Origin: Myxococcus fulvus
GTDB taxonomy: Bacteria; Myxococcota; Myxococcia; Myxococcales; Myxococcaceae
Direction of reading: 5' to 3'
Assembly (NCBI RefSeq): GCF_900111765.1
Contig: NZ_FOIB01000007.1
Span: 433,704-497,703 of the forward strand
Length of the DNA: 64,000 nucleotides
The notes beneath the pieces are model-generated. The model saw nothing but the letters and a program-made list of their open reading frames with translations. It was not told the origin of the DNA and searched no databases. This document shows, piece by piece, positions 41,014 to 48,349 of this stretch. Numbering within the stretch: position 1 is the first letter of the stretch; each line of letters starts with the position of its first letter. A program made the position numbers and the translations under genes.

Positions 41014-41807
41014 TTGGCCACCTGCAAGTCGCACGGGATTCCCTCATCTTCGATGGAGTCCAGCCAGATCTGGACCGACTTGAGCTGGCGGATGTTGGAA
41101 TAGTGCTCGGCGCGGAGCTTCTGGCCATTCATTTTGAGGTGCTCGACGGTGAGCACCTCCTCGGAAGGGGCCGACCAACGGCCGATGCGCCATGTGCCAA
41201 GAGACGAGATCTTGACCTGTGCGCCCTGTGGGGGGGCTCCGGTGATGCGAAACGTCGATCCCGCGAGGCTGCAATACGAGGGCCACGCCAGCCTCAGCAA
41301 TCCGCGGGGAGGGGACCGCAAATCGGCCTCGCTTGTCAGCATGAAAGACTCCTTCAACACGTCCTTGAGCTTCTTGATGTCGCGAGGGAAGTCCTTGTTG
41401 AGGCATGCCCCCACGTCACGCGGAATATTCGCGACCGCGGGAACACCTCGCAGAACGATGGTCTGGGGCTCGTAGAGCAGGCAGCGCCAGAGTGTGTGTG
41501 CGAAGTTCTTGCCGCGATAGACATCCAGGACGAGATGGTAGAGATTGCCTTTCGCTTCGATGTGACCATGAATGAAGTTGCCTGATGGCGAGGTCGTGGT
41601 TTCGTCGAACCTCCAGTAGCGTCCGAAGCGCGCAAGTTCGCCAGCGACGCGTCGGGCGGCCTCCAGCTCTGACTGGGAGCGCGACGTGGCCGATGCGAAG
41701 TAGATATCGAAGCCGCTTCCTTCATAGGTGAAGACGACTGGAACGCCTTGGGCCATGGCGGCCACGGGGCAGACGAGGACCAGGAACAGGAGTCGCGCGA
41801 GTCTCAT
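41010..41807 (-). CDS. Secreted protein of unknown function
   Basis: 265 residues with a Sec signal ending AAMAQ. The mature protein has a mixed fold with four cysteines (WRCLLY, GACLNK, SYCSLAG, IPCDLQ), which may pair. No catalytic motif is recognised. It is the middle gene of the coupled trio: start and stop overlap its neighbours on both sides by 4 nt. It is probably periplasmic. Its base composition matches the rest of the operon. Confidence 0.78.
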   Translation of the reverse strand: MRLARLLFLVLVCPVAAMAQGVPVVFTYEGSGFDIYFASATSRSQSELEAARRVAGELARFGRYWRFDETTTSPSGNFIHGHIEAKGNLYHLVLDVYRGKNFAHTLWRCLLYEPQTIVLRGVPAVANIPRDVGACLNKDFPRDIKKLKDVLKESFMLTSEADLRSPPRGLLRLAWPSYCSLAGSTFRITGAPPQGAQVKISSLGTWRIGRWSAPSEEVLTVEHLKMNGQKLRAEHYSNIRQLKSVQIWLDSIEDEGIPCDLQVAK

Positions 41808-42823
41808 GGGCTGGTGAACACCACGACCTCTTGTGGAAAGTTTGAGAACGAGGGCACGGGAGCGACCTCTACCCTCGCCGAATGTCCCGAGAAATGAACA
41901 TCGACGATGTCACCTGTTTCGAGTGGTGGAACGGCTGGGACCGGAACACGAGGCCTCGACCACATGGCCATGAGTGGATGGGATGCCTGCCGGAGTTCCG
42001 CGGTCCAGCCTGTGCGAATATGCGCGGGCACCTCGACGTCTTCGGCGCAGCCGATCCATACCCCTTCTCCCCCGTACCCATCGACGCTGTACTGCTTCGT
42101 CCGGCCCTCATGGGTGACCAGGATGTTCAACTGGACCTTGTTCTGGCGGATCCGGTTGGCGAGGTGTTCCTCGGGCCTGACGAGAATGACGGGACGCAGG
42201 AACGACTCTGGGATTCGCAACGTCGTCTTTCTCCACCACCAACGCGACAGCTGTAGCCGTCGTTCGGGATATCCCATGACGCGGACTTCGATCTCCGGTG
42301 CGCTGAAGGGCCATCGCCAGAAGTTCATTCGCAGGGCGCGACTCGCGGGGATTGTCTGCTCATCGCCTTGAGCGGCGCCCGCGAGACGAACTTCCACGCT
42401 CCGTTCCACGGCCTCCCTCGGGGCTTCCAACTCGATGGTTCCCAAGCAGTGGATGAAGGCCACGAACCCCACCAGTGCTGCGACCGTGAATCGCGGAGTT
42501 CTGGGGTTCGAGAGCACCTGCTCGTCGAGCCAGGACTGAAGTTGTTTGGTGCGGTCCTCGCTGATCAACCGGAGCACGAAAGCCAACCAGGACAGCGCTC
42601 CACCCAGCGCGAGGAATCCGCCAACCTGCTCGAAGCCATCCGTGTAGTGCAGGACCCACCAGAGCATGGCGGTTCCCGCGAACCCCAACATCGCCAGGTT
42701 TCGGAGAAATGGCCTCCTGGTGTCTGGGCTTTTCAGGTCCGCAACGGCGACGACCGAGGGGCTGGTCTCGTCGCCCTGATGGTCTGCCGCGCCTGCCGCA
42801 GTACTGCCCCCCGAGTTCGACAT
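41804..42823 (-). CDS. Two-helix inner-membrane protein of unknown function
   Basis: 339 residues from the ATG at 42823; an earlier in-frame ATG at 42895 would add 24 residues without clear support. Hydrophobic helices lie near residues 44-60 (LAMLGFAGTAMLWWVLH), 68-88 (VGGFLALGGALSWLAFVLRL) and around FTVAALVGFVAFIHCLG, so two or three pass the membrane. The C-terminal 200 residues are probably periplasmic and beta-rich. First gene of the coupled trio. A divergent SDR gene lies 243 bp upstream. No family recognised. Confidence 0.78.
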   Translation of the reverse strand: MSNSGGSTAAGAADHQGDETSPSVVAVADLKSPDTRRPFLRNLAMLGFAGTAMLWWVLHYTDGFEQVGGFLALGGALSWLAFVLRLISEDRTKQLQSWLDEQVLSNPRTPRFTVAALVGFVAFIHCLGTIELEAPREAVERSVEVRLAGAAQGDEQTIPASRALRMNFWRWPFSAPEIEVRVMGYPERRLQLSRWWWRKTTLRIPESFLRPVILVRPEEHLANRIRQNKVQLNILVTHEGRTKQYSVDGYGGEGVWIGCAEDVEVPAHIRTGWTAELRQASHPLMAMWSRPRVPVPAVPPLETGDIVDVHFSGHSARVEVAPVPSFSNFPQEVVVFTSP

Positions 42824-42964
42824 GCTCAAGACTCTAGCGAGATGTCCACTTGTAGTGAAGTCGAGCAGCTTCGGGGTTGGGAAGTCTTGATCCACTCAGC
42901 GCATAAGGGGAAACCACCATGCCGTTCCTCTGCGGACCGCCCTTCCTGGCAGCGCGGTCCGATG

Positions 42965-42992
42965 TGGCCCGCACCGGGCGCGATGCGGGCCA
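42965..42992. repeat. Inverted repeat in a divergent intergenic region
   Basis: TGGCCCGCA and TGCGGGCCA are perfect 9-bp arms around a 10-nt spacer. It sits between two divergent genes, so it is not a terminator of either; it may be an operator or a relic. Nothing else was noted in this 243-bp gap. Confidence 0.4.
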
Positions 42993-43066
42993 GCGAGGGC
43001 GTGCGGTTCGCTTCAATGCCAGCCTGCCGATAAAATCAAGACTCCCGGCATGACCAAGGAGTCCGC

Positions 43067-43870
43067 GTGAAACTCATATCGAATAGCGCGATTGTGACAG
43101 GGGCGGCACAAGGTATCGGGAAGGGAATCGCCGAGCGCCTGATGCGAGAGGGGACCCACGTGCTCCTCTTCGGTCGGACCCAGTCGACCCTGGACGCGAC
43201 CGCCGAGGAGCTCAACCGCGTCGCGGAGGGGCGGGCGCGGGCGGTGCCCTTCGCCGGCGACGTGACCCAGGCGAAGGATGTGGCTCGGGGCATCGAGTTC
43301 GCCGAGCGTGAGCTGGGGCTGCCGGGAATCCTGGTGAACAACGCCGGGACGGTGACGATGTCGCTGCTGGTGGACCTGGAGGAGGACACCTTCGACCAGG
43401 TGATGACCGTGAACCTGAAGGGGCCATTCCTCTTCATGAAGGCCTTCGCGCGCGCGCTGCTCCAGGCGAAGAAGCCCGGCGCGGTGGTGAACATCTCCTC
43501 CCTGGCGCAGCTCGGCATGACGGAGGGCATGGCGCACTACTGCGCCTCCAAGGCGGGGCTCGCGCACCTGTCGAGGGTCGCCGCGCTGGAGCTCGGAAGG
43601 CATGGCATCCGGGTGAACGTGGTGGCGCCGGGCGTCATCCTCACGCCCCTGGTGGAGAACGCGGGGTTCGTGGAGCGCATGCGCGGTGAGTTCCTCGCGA
43701 GGACGCCGCTGGGCAAGCCCTGCGGTCTCCCCTCCGACATCGCCAGCGCCGTCGCCTACCTGTGCAGCGAGGACTCGTCCTGGATCACCGGAGAGACGAT
43801 CTCCGTGGATGGAGGCAACCACCTCCGGGGGATGCAGAACTACTGGGCGGGGATGAATCCGCCCGGGTGA
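43067..43870 (+). CDS. Short-chain dehydrogenase/reductase (FabG-like)
   Basis: 267 residues, GTG start at 43067 with an AAGGA site seven bases before. The classical SDR signatures are present: TGAAQGIGKG (cofactor loop), NNAG, the catalytic Ser in VNISSLAQ and YCASK (Tyr-x3-Lys). The closing ETISVDGG is typical. The enzyme oxidises or reduces an alcohol/carbonyl pair with NAD(P); the substrate cannot be told. It stands alone. Intact and of normal length. Confidence 0.93.
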   Translation: MKLISNSAIVTGAAQGIGKGIAERLMREGTHVLLFGRTQSTLDATAEELNRVAEGRARAVPFAGDVTQAKDVARGIEFAERELGLPGILVNNAGTVTMSLLVDLEEDTFDQVMTVNLKGPFLFMKAFARALLQAKKPGAVVNISSLAQLGMTEGMAHYCASKAGLAHLSRVAALELGRHGIRVNVVAPGVILTPLVENAGFVERMRGEFLARTPLGKPCGLPSDIASAVAYLCSEDSSWITGETISVDGGNHLRGMQNYWAGMNPPG

Positions 43871-43945
43871 GGTCGCGCACCCGCGTGCGCACGCGGGACT
43901 GAAGAGACCGGTCCGTTTCGCCGGCCCCTTCGGTCCGCTCAGGGA

Positions 43946-44218
43946 CTACTGGCCGAAACACTCCCACCTGAGTCTCGACGTCGGCTCGCAGATGCAGACC
44001 CCGGGCGCGGTGCTGCTGAGGCAGCACTGCACGCTGGCCCCCAGCGTGCCGCAGGCCCTGCCCTCATAGGAAGAGCATCGGGGCAGGGAGTCAGAACAGG
44101 CCGAGAGCTCATCGGAAGACACCGCGAGCTCATCGCCCGCGTTGTCCTCCACCGCGCCACCGCAGCCGAGGGACGACAGACCCAGGAACACCGCCACCAC
44201 CAAGACATGACGCATCAT
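43946..44218 (-). CDS. Small cysteine-rich lipoprotein
   Basis: 90 residues; two adjacent ATG codons at the start. The lipobox is SSLGC. The mature part carries eight cysteines in about 50 residues (SACSDSLPRC, GRACGTLG, VQCCLSS, GVCICEP, WECFG), a pattern of a tight disulfide knot. The function is unknown. It is similar in style, not in sequence, to the 86-residue lipoprotein near 29.7 kb. It is divergent from the acyltransferase gene. Confidence 0.75.
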   Translation of the reverse strand: MMRHVLVVAVFLGLSSLGCGGAVEDNAGDELAVSSDELSACSDSLPRCSSYEGRACGTLGASVQCCLSSTAPGVCICEPTSRLRWECFGQ

Positions 44219-44406
44219 CGAACCTCTGGACAGGGGGTTGAGTGCTCCTCATCGGCCGGGGCTGTGGTTCGCGAAGGGGTGCCTTGCGAGGTGCGACGCC
44301 ATCATTCTTCGGAAGCGTGCGGGGCCGCCAGCACACCTCCACCGTCGAACTCGGGTCTCCCGCCACGAAAGGACGTGAGAGGGCGGTGAGACACCGACCC
44401 TCTTCA

Positions 44407-44420
44407 TGACCAGGAGGGGT
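44407..44420 (+). promoter_or_regulatory. 14-nt leader with strong ribosome site, shared with the LuxR gene
   Basis: TGACCAGGAGGGGT lies 4 nt before the acyltransferase ATG. The identical 14-mer, read on the minus strand at 47164-47177, precedes the LuxR-type gene. Both contain the Shine-Dalgarno core AGGAGG. The identity beyond the core may be chance or a shared regulatory leader. Confidence 0.4.
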
Positions 44421-44424
44421 ACCC

Positions 44425-45243
44425 ATGACGTGCAGACACTGGCACTGGCGTTGGCGTGTCGCCGCCACCCAGAAGGAACTCGATGCCGTGGCGCGCATCC
44501 GCTGGGCGGTCTTCGGCGGTGAGCTGGGCTTGTTGTCCGAGCAGTCCGCGGTGTCCCGGCGGGAGGTGACGTGTGTCGACACGCTCGACACCACGGTGCA
44601 CGTGCTCGTCTATGCCGGTGATGAGCCGGTGGCGACGATGCGCGTGGCGCTGCCCAACGCGGAGGTGGCGGCGAACCTGGGAGGGAAGGTGGGGCTCGAG
44701 ATGGAGCAGCGGGTGGACCTCTCGGGGCTGCTCCAACCGGGGCGGTTGGTCGCGGAGCCCTCACGCTTCTGTGTGTTGCCACAGTGGCGGCGCTCGGAGG
44801 CCGTCACGTGGCTGCAGGCGGGCATGTACGCGGAGAGCCGGCGGCGCGGTGTGACGCACTGGATTGCGTCCGCGAACCTGGAGACGGACTCGGCCGAGGA
44901 CGCGCGCCTCTCCTGGTTGGTGGCTGCCCGACGCGGCTGGCTGAGCCCCCACTGGCGCGTCTCCATCCCCGACACGTGTCACGCCCCGGCACGGCCCCGC
45001 AGTCCCTTCTACACGCCCGAGGAGCGGGCCAGGGCGGCGCAGGGGCAGTGGGACGGGCTGCGGCTGCCCCGGGCGCCCGCGCTCTTCGCCAGGACGATGG
45101 GCGCGCGCTTCATCGCCGAGCCCCTCTACGACACGTATTTCCAGTGGTTCACGCTGCCGCTCGTCATGGCGCTCGATGAGATTCCGACGGACTCCCTGGC
45201 GCGCTTCCACGCGCTGGAGCACGGCGTGAGCCTGGCCGCCTAG
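44425..45243 (+). CDS. FeeM/LuxI-like N-acyltransferase (GNAT fold)
   Basis: 272 residues after a strong AGGAGGGG site. It looks like the N-acyl amino acid synthase (FeeM) branch of the GNAT fold, which also holds LuxI-type autoinducer synthases. Family features are the helical opening with VARIRWAVFGGELG, the strand EPVATMRVALPNAE, and the block LVAEPSRFCVLPQWRR, followed by a helix and a second lobe ending in FQWFTLPLVMALDE. These enzymes join a fatty acyl group from acyl-ACP to an amino acid or amine. It is followed 76 bp later by an HDO oxidase and then a convergent LuxR-type regulator, which suggests a small acyl-amide signal or metabolite pathway. The family call is from memory of motifs. 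Confidence 0.72.
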   Translation: MTCRHWHWRWRVAATQKELDAVARIRWAVFGGELGLLSEQSAVSRREVTCVDTLDTTVHVLVYAGDEPVATMRVALPNAEVAANLGGKVGLEMEQRVDLSGLLQPGRLVAEPSRFCVLPQWRRSEAVTWLQAGMYAESRRRGVTHWIASANLETDSAEDARLSWLVAARRGWLSPHWRVSIPDTCHAPARPRSPFYTPEERARAAQGQWDGLRLPRAPALFARTMGARFIAEPLYDTYFQWFTLPLVMALDEIPTDSLARFHALEHGVSLAA

Positions 45244-45319
45244 GCGGTAGCGGTTGCTTTCCCTTCACCTTCAACACGCAGCGACCGGGAGCCCCAGGGG
45301 CACCGGACAGGAGACGTAC

Positions 45320-46018
45320 GTGCACACCCAGACGGAGAATCACGTGGGAGCGAATTGGTTGGCGGCGCTGGACGCGGAGGCGCGAGGACTGGTGGCGGCG
45401 GTGGACGCGCAGCCCGACGCTCGGAGCCTCCTCGCGGGCACCCTCGACAAGGAGGGCTACATCCACTTCCTCATCCAGACGTACCACTACGCCCGTTGGA
45501 GTACGCCCATCCTCGCGGAGGCGGGTGTGCGGCTCAGGCAGCAGGGCCGGCTCCCGGAGCTGGCGACGCTGCTCATCCAGAAGGGCGAGGAGGAGCGGGG
45601 GCATGACCGGTGGCTGCTGTCGGACCTGAAGAACCTGGGGTGCTCGGAGGAGTCCGTGGAGGCGGCGGCGCGCAGCCCCGCGGTGAAGGCCTATACGGGG
45701 TGGAACTTCTTCACCTCTCGCGCGGGCGTTGCGACGGCGGCGCTGGGGACCGCGTACGTGCTGGAGTACCTGTCACAGACGCGGGCAGGCGTGTGGGCCG
45801 AGCGACTGAGGGAGGTGTCCACCATCCCCAACATCCACAAGTCGGTGACGTTCCTGCGCAGCCACGGGGCGCTGGACGGGGACCACGTGGCGGAGATGGA
45901 GCGGCTCTTCGCGGGCCTGTCGGAGCCGGAGGACCAGGAGGCGATCCTCTTCTCGGCCCGCGTCGCGCGGTGCGTCTACCCGCGCATCTTCCGTCAGGGC
46001 GGTGACCTCACGACGTAG
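45320..46018 (+). CDS. Haem-oxygenase-like iron-dependent oxidase (HDO family)
   Basis: 232 residues, GTG start at 45320 after ACAGGAGA. The all-helical fold shows HDO/TENA-like marks: FLIQTYHYARW (His56 region), GEEERGHDRWLL (an ExxxH pair, residues 91-95) and the late helix HVAEMERLF. In known HDOs (UndA, SznF, CADD types) such residues bind two irons that activate oxygen for decarboxylation, N-oxygenation or similar steps. The substrate here may be the acyl-amino product of the preceding enzyme; that is inferred from adjacency alone. A 28-bp palindrome terminates it. Confidence 0.78.
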   Translation: MHTQTENHVGANWLAALDAEARGLVAAVDAQPDARSLLAGTLDKEGYIHFLIQTYHYARWSTPILAEAGVRLRQQGRLPELATLLIQKGEEERGHDRWLLSDLKNLGCSEESVEAAARSPAVKAYTGWNFFTSRAGVATAALGTAYVLEYLSQTRAGVWAERLREVSTIPNIHKSVTFLRSHGALDGDHVAEMERLFAGLSEPEDQEAILFSARVARCVYPRIFRQGGDLTT

Positions 46019-46028
46019 CGGCCGCGCA

Positions 46029-46056
46029 CGCGAGTCGGAGGCGCCTCCGACTCGCG
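46029..46056. terminator. Perfect 28-bp palindrome, bidirectional terminator
   Basis: The 14-bp arms (CGCGAGTCGGAGGC and its complement) meet at the centre with no mismatch. It starts 11 bp after the oxidase stop and 11 bp before the stop of the convergent LuxR gene, so it can end both transcripts. Confidence 0.75.
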
Positions 46057-46066
46057 GTGGGGCGTG

Positions 46067-47161
46067 TCACACCGGCTTGCTGAGGAGGGCGAGCTGGTAG
46101 AGGAAGTCGGCGCGGTCGTCGACGCCCAGCTTGCCGAAGAGGTTGCGCACGTGGGTCTTCACCGTCTGGTCGGAGATCTTGAGGTCATCGGCGATCTGTC
46201 CGTTGGACCAGTTGCGGAGCACACCCTTCGCGATGTCGAGCTCGCGGGAGGTGAGCTCGCGTTGCATGTGCAGAGGGAGGGGGATGGAGTGGGGGAGCTC
46301 GGTCAAGAGGAGGGCCCACTGGCGGGGGGCGTCATTGGCGGGCAGCTCGATGAACCGGCACGTGCGGTAACCGTCGGGATGATTGGCGACCCAGAGGTTC
46401 TTGCCGAGCCGCTCGTCTGGAGTCATCCGGACCAGGGCGTCCAACTGCTCCTTGAAGACGAACGGGAGCCCGGAGGCGTGGATCTCCGAAGGCGTGAACC
46501 AGCGCTCCAGCAGGTAGGTGGCGTGCTGGGAGCGGAACACCTCGCGCCTGGGCGGCTCCAGGATGATGAAGGCGGAGTCGTCGCGCTGGTAGAGTTCCTG
46601 GAGCAACTGCGCGCCAGCCGTCATGTCCTGGAAGTCCTGGCAGTTGCCCAGGGTGTTGGCGAAGTGCCGGGTGACGCTGGCGAGGGCGGTGACGCTCTGG
46701 GTGGGGAAGGGGGAGCGCTGGTGCCGGTAGAACGCGAGGGCGCCGACGAGGCCCGGGCGGATGGGCACGAGGACGGCCATGATGTGTTCCAGGGGCTGCT
46801 CCAGCTCCCGGCTGCGTTGGTAGATGAGGGTGCGCTCGTAGTCCCGGCGTGAGATCAGTTGCGTGTCGCAGATGGGCACGCCGGGCTGGGCGAGGATGGG
46901 GTCCCGGAGGAAGTCATGGTCGACCAGTCCGGCGTACTCCTCGAGGATGGGGATGCGGTGGCCGGGGACGTGCCAGCGGAAGTCGAGCGTAGGCGTCAAG
47001 CGCATGAGGCACAGCGCCATGGCGTCGGCCTGGACGAACTCGAGCATCGACGTGCGGCTCGCCTCGAGGGCTTTGGGGACGGAGCGCTGGCTGCTGAGCG
47101 CGATGATTGCGTTGTCCCGGACCACGAGCTCTCGAGTGTTGAAGTCCGTCGGATTGAACAT
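46067..47161 (-). CDS. LuxR-family transcriptional regulator
   Basis: 364 residues from the ATG at 47161, which has AGGAGGGG just upstream; a longer form from 47212 is possible but has no such site. The C-terminal 65 residues are a LuxR/GerE helix-turn-helix (LTSRELDIAKGVLRNWSNGQIA, then SDQTVKTHVRN). The long N-terminal part of about 290 residues shows GAF-like features but no receiver domain with a phosphorylation Asp, nor a recognised autoinducer-binding domain. It converges on the acyltransferase/oxidase pair. It may sense their product or another small molecule; this is inferred. Confidence 0.85.
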   Translation of the reverse strand: MFNPTDFNTRELVVRDNAIIALSSQRSVPKALEASRTSMLEFVQADAMALCLMRLTPTLDFRWHVPGHRIPILEEYAGLVDHDFLRDPILAQPGVPICDTQLISRRDYERTLIYQRSRELEQPLEHIMAVLVPIRPGLVGALAFYRHQRSPFPTQSVTALASVTRHFANTLGNCQDFQDMTAGAQLLQELYQRDDSAFIILEPPRREVFRSQHATYLLERWFTPSEIHASGLPFVFKEQLDALVRMTPDERLGKNLWVANHPDGYRTCRFIELPANDAPRQWALLLTELPHSIPLPLHMQRELTSRELDIAKGVLRNWSNGQIADDLKISDQTVKTHVRNLFGKLGVDDRADFLYQLALLSKPV

Positions 47162-47577
47162 CCACCCCTCCTGGTCAGGCCACCCCGTGGGGTGCGCCGG
47201 CATGTCCTTCATCCATACATAAGTCCGGGCTGTAAATCTGTCCCTCACCCCGCAGTGGTATGGACAGGAGGCGCCGACGGGGGTTGGTGTATGCCGAGTC
47301 AAACGCGACTCAGTGTGTGGAGTCCGCGGCTCCACGCCTGTCCAGGTCCTCGACCTTCACGGCGTCAGTTCGCAGGGGCGTCGCGGGCGCGAACGTCTGC
47401 CTGGCATGGTTGAGCCTCCAAGAGTCCAAGCACTGCGGCGTCGCCGAGGGCGTGCTTGCGGTGTGGCCAGCGCTTCTTTAGAGAGTCGCTCGGCCGCGCA
47501 GTGCTCGGATGTTTCAGGTGTCTCCTGGCGAGTGGCCGCGCGGCGCGAACGACACTGTTCCATCACGAAAGCAACTC
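47162..47577. other. Divergent intergenic region
   Basis: 416 bp between the LuxR gene and a lipoprotein gene. It contains the shared leader 14-mer (47164-47177) and a weak inverted repeat, GAGTC-AAACGC-GACTC (47296-47311). No gene or RNA is supported. It should hold both promoters. Confidence 0.5.
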
Positions 47578-48222
47578 ATGAACCGTTACATTGCAATCCT
47601 CGCTGCGAGTCTTGCCGCGTCCCTGCTCACCGCTTGTGGAGATGACGCCGAGAAGAAGCCGGGACCTTCGACGGAGGAGTCCGAGGGATACACCTTGAAC
47701 GGTCAGGTGACGTCGTTGGAGCCCGCCCGGGTGCCGGGGCGCAGCACGGTGGCCATCGCCTGGGACAACTGGATGGGCTCGTCGGGAGATGTGCTTGTCT
47801 CCCAGGGTGACCAGTTGCTCACCGGGAGCGTTCCTGGAGCGTTCACCCTGACGCTGGAGGACGCGCCTCCGACGGCGGCGCTCAACGACTTGAATCCCGG
47901 GTTGTTGGGAGTGGGCTACTTCACTGTCTACGATGACCTGGACGGTGACGGCGTCATGGACCTGGAGGACGACGAGGAGCTCCAGGGGTTCTCCATCCAC
48001 CACGCGGTGCTCTACGTGCCGGCGGTGACGGAGGATGTCCTGGCGTGGCTGCGCAACAGGGGGCTCGTCACGAACCTGGAGGCGCTGAAGCCCGGCTTCA
48101 ACTTCGCGCGGGGTGTCTGCCGCGAAAACCAGACGTTCGATGCTCTCGAGATCATCCCCGTCGGACCGGTGGAGATTCTGGGAGGTGTCGACTTGAGTGA
48201 CGGGTGTCTCAACATCCACTGA
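47578..48222 (+). CDS. Lipoprotein of unknown function
   Basis: 214 residues, ATG at 47578 with a poor ribosome site. The lipobox is LLTAC. The mature protein includes an acidic calcium-like loop, YDDLDGDGVMDLEDDEEL, and strand-rich segments. One C-terminal pair of cysteines (GVCREN, DGCLNI) may bond. Its pattern, a TLNGQV...TVAIAWD opening, resembles other myxobacterial lipoproteins of unknown role. No function can be proposed. It is followed by the serine hydrolase after 127 bp. Confidence 0.75.
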   Translation: MNRYIAILAASLAASLLTACGDDAEKKPGPSTEESEGYTLNGQVTSLEPARVPGRSTVAIAWDNWMGSSGDVLVSQGDQLLTGSVPGAFTLTLEDAPPTAALNDLNPGLLGVGYFTVYDDLDGDGVMDLEDDEELQGFSIHHAVLYVPAVTEDVLAWLRNRGLVTNLEALKPGFNFARGVCRENQTFDALEIIPVGPVEILGGVDLSDGCLNIH

Positions 48223-48349
48223 GCCGCAGCAACCATGCGACGCGCGCAGGAGGTGCGTCGCGTGGGGATCGGCCGTTCGCTCACCGTGCATTGACCCTGT
48301 GCCGGGGTGCTCCTTAAGGTGCGTGCTCACCTCTGGAAGGAACACCAGG

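Noticed and set aside
44425-45243. A true LuxI-type homoserine lactone synthase
   Set aside because: The RFCVLP block fits the broader FeeM/N-acyl amino acid synthase group better, and the regulator nearby lacks a recognised autoinducer domain.
47401-47420. A sigma-54-like TGGC...GC element before the lipoprotein gene
   Set aside because: The distance between the GG and GC pairs is one base short, which is not tolerated by sigma-54.
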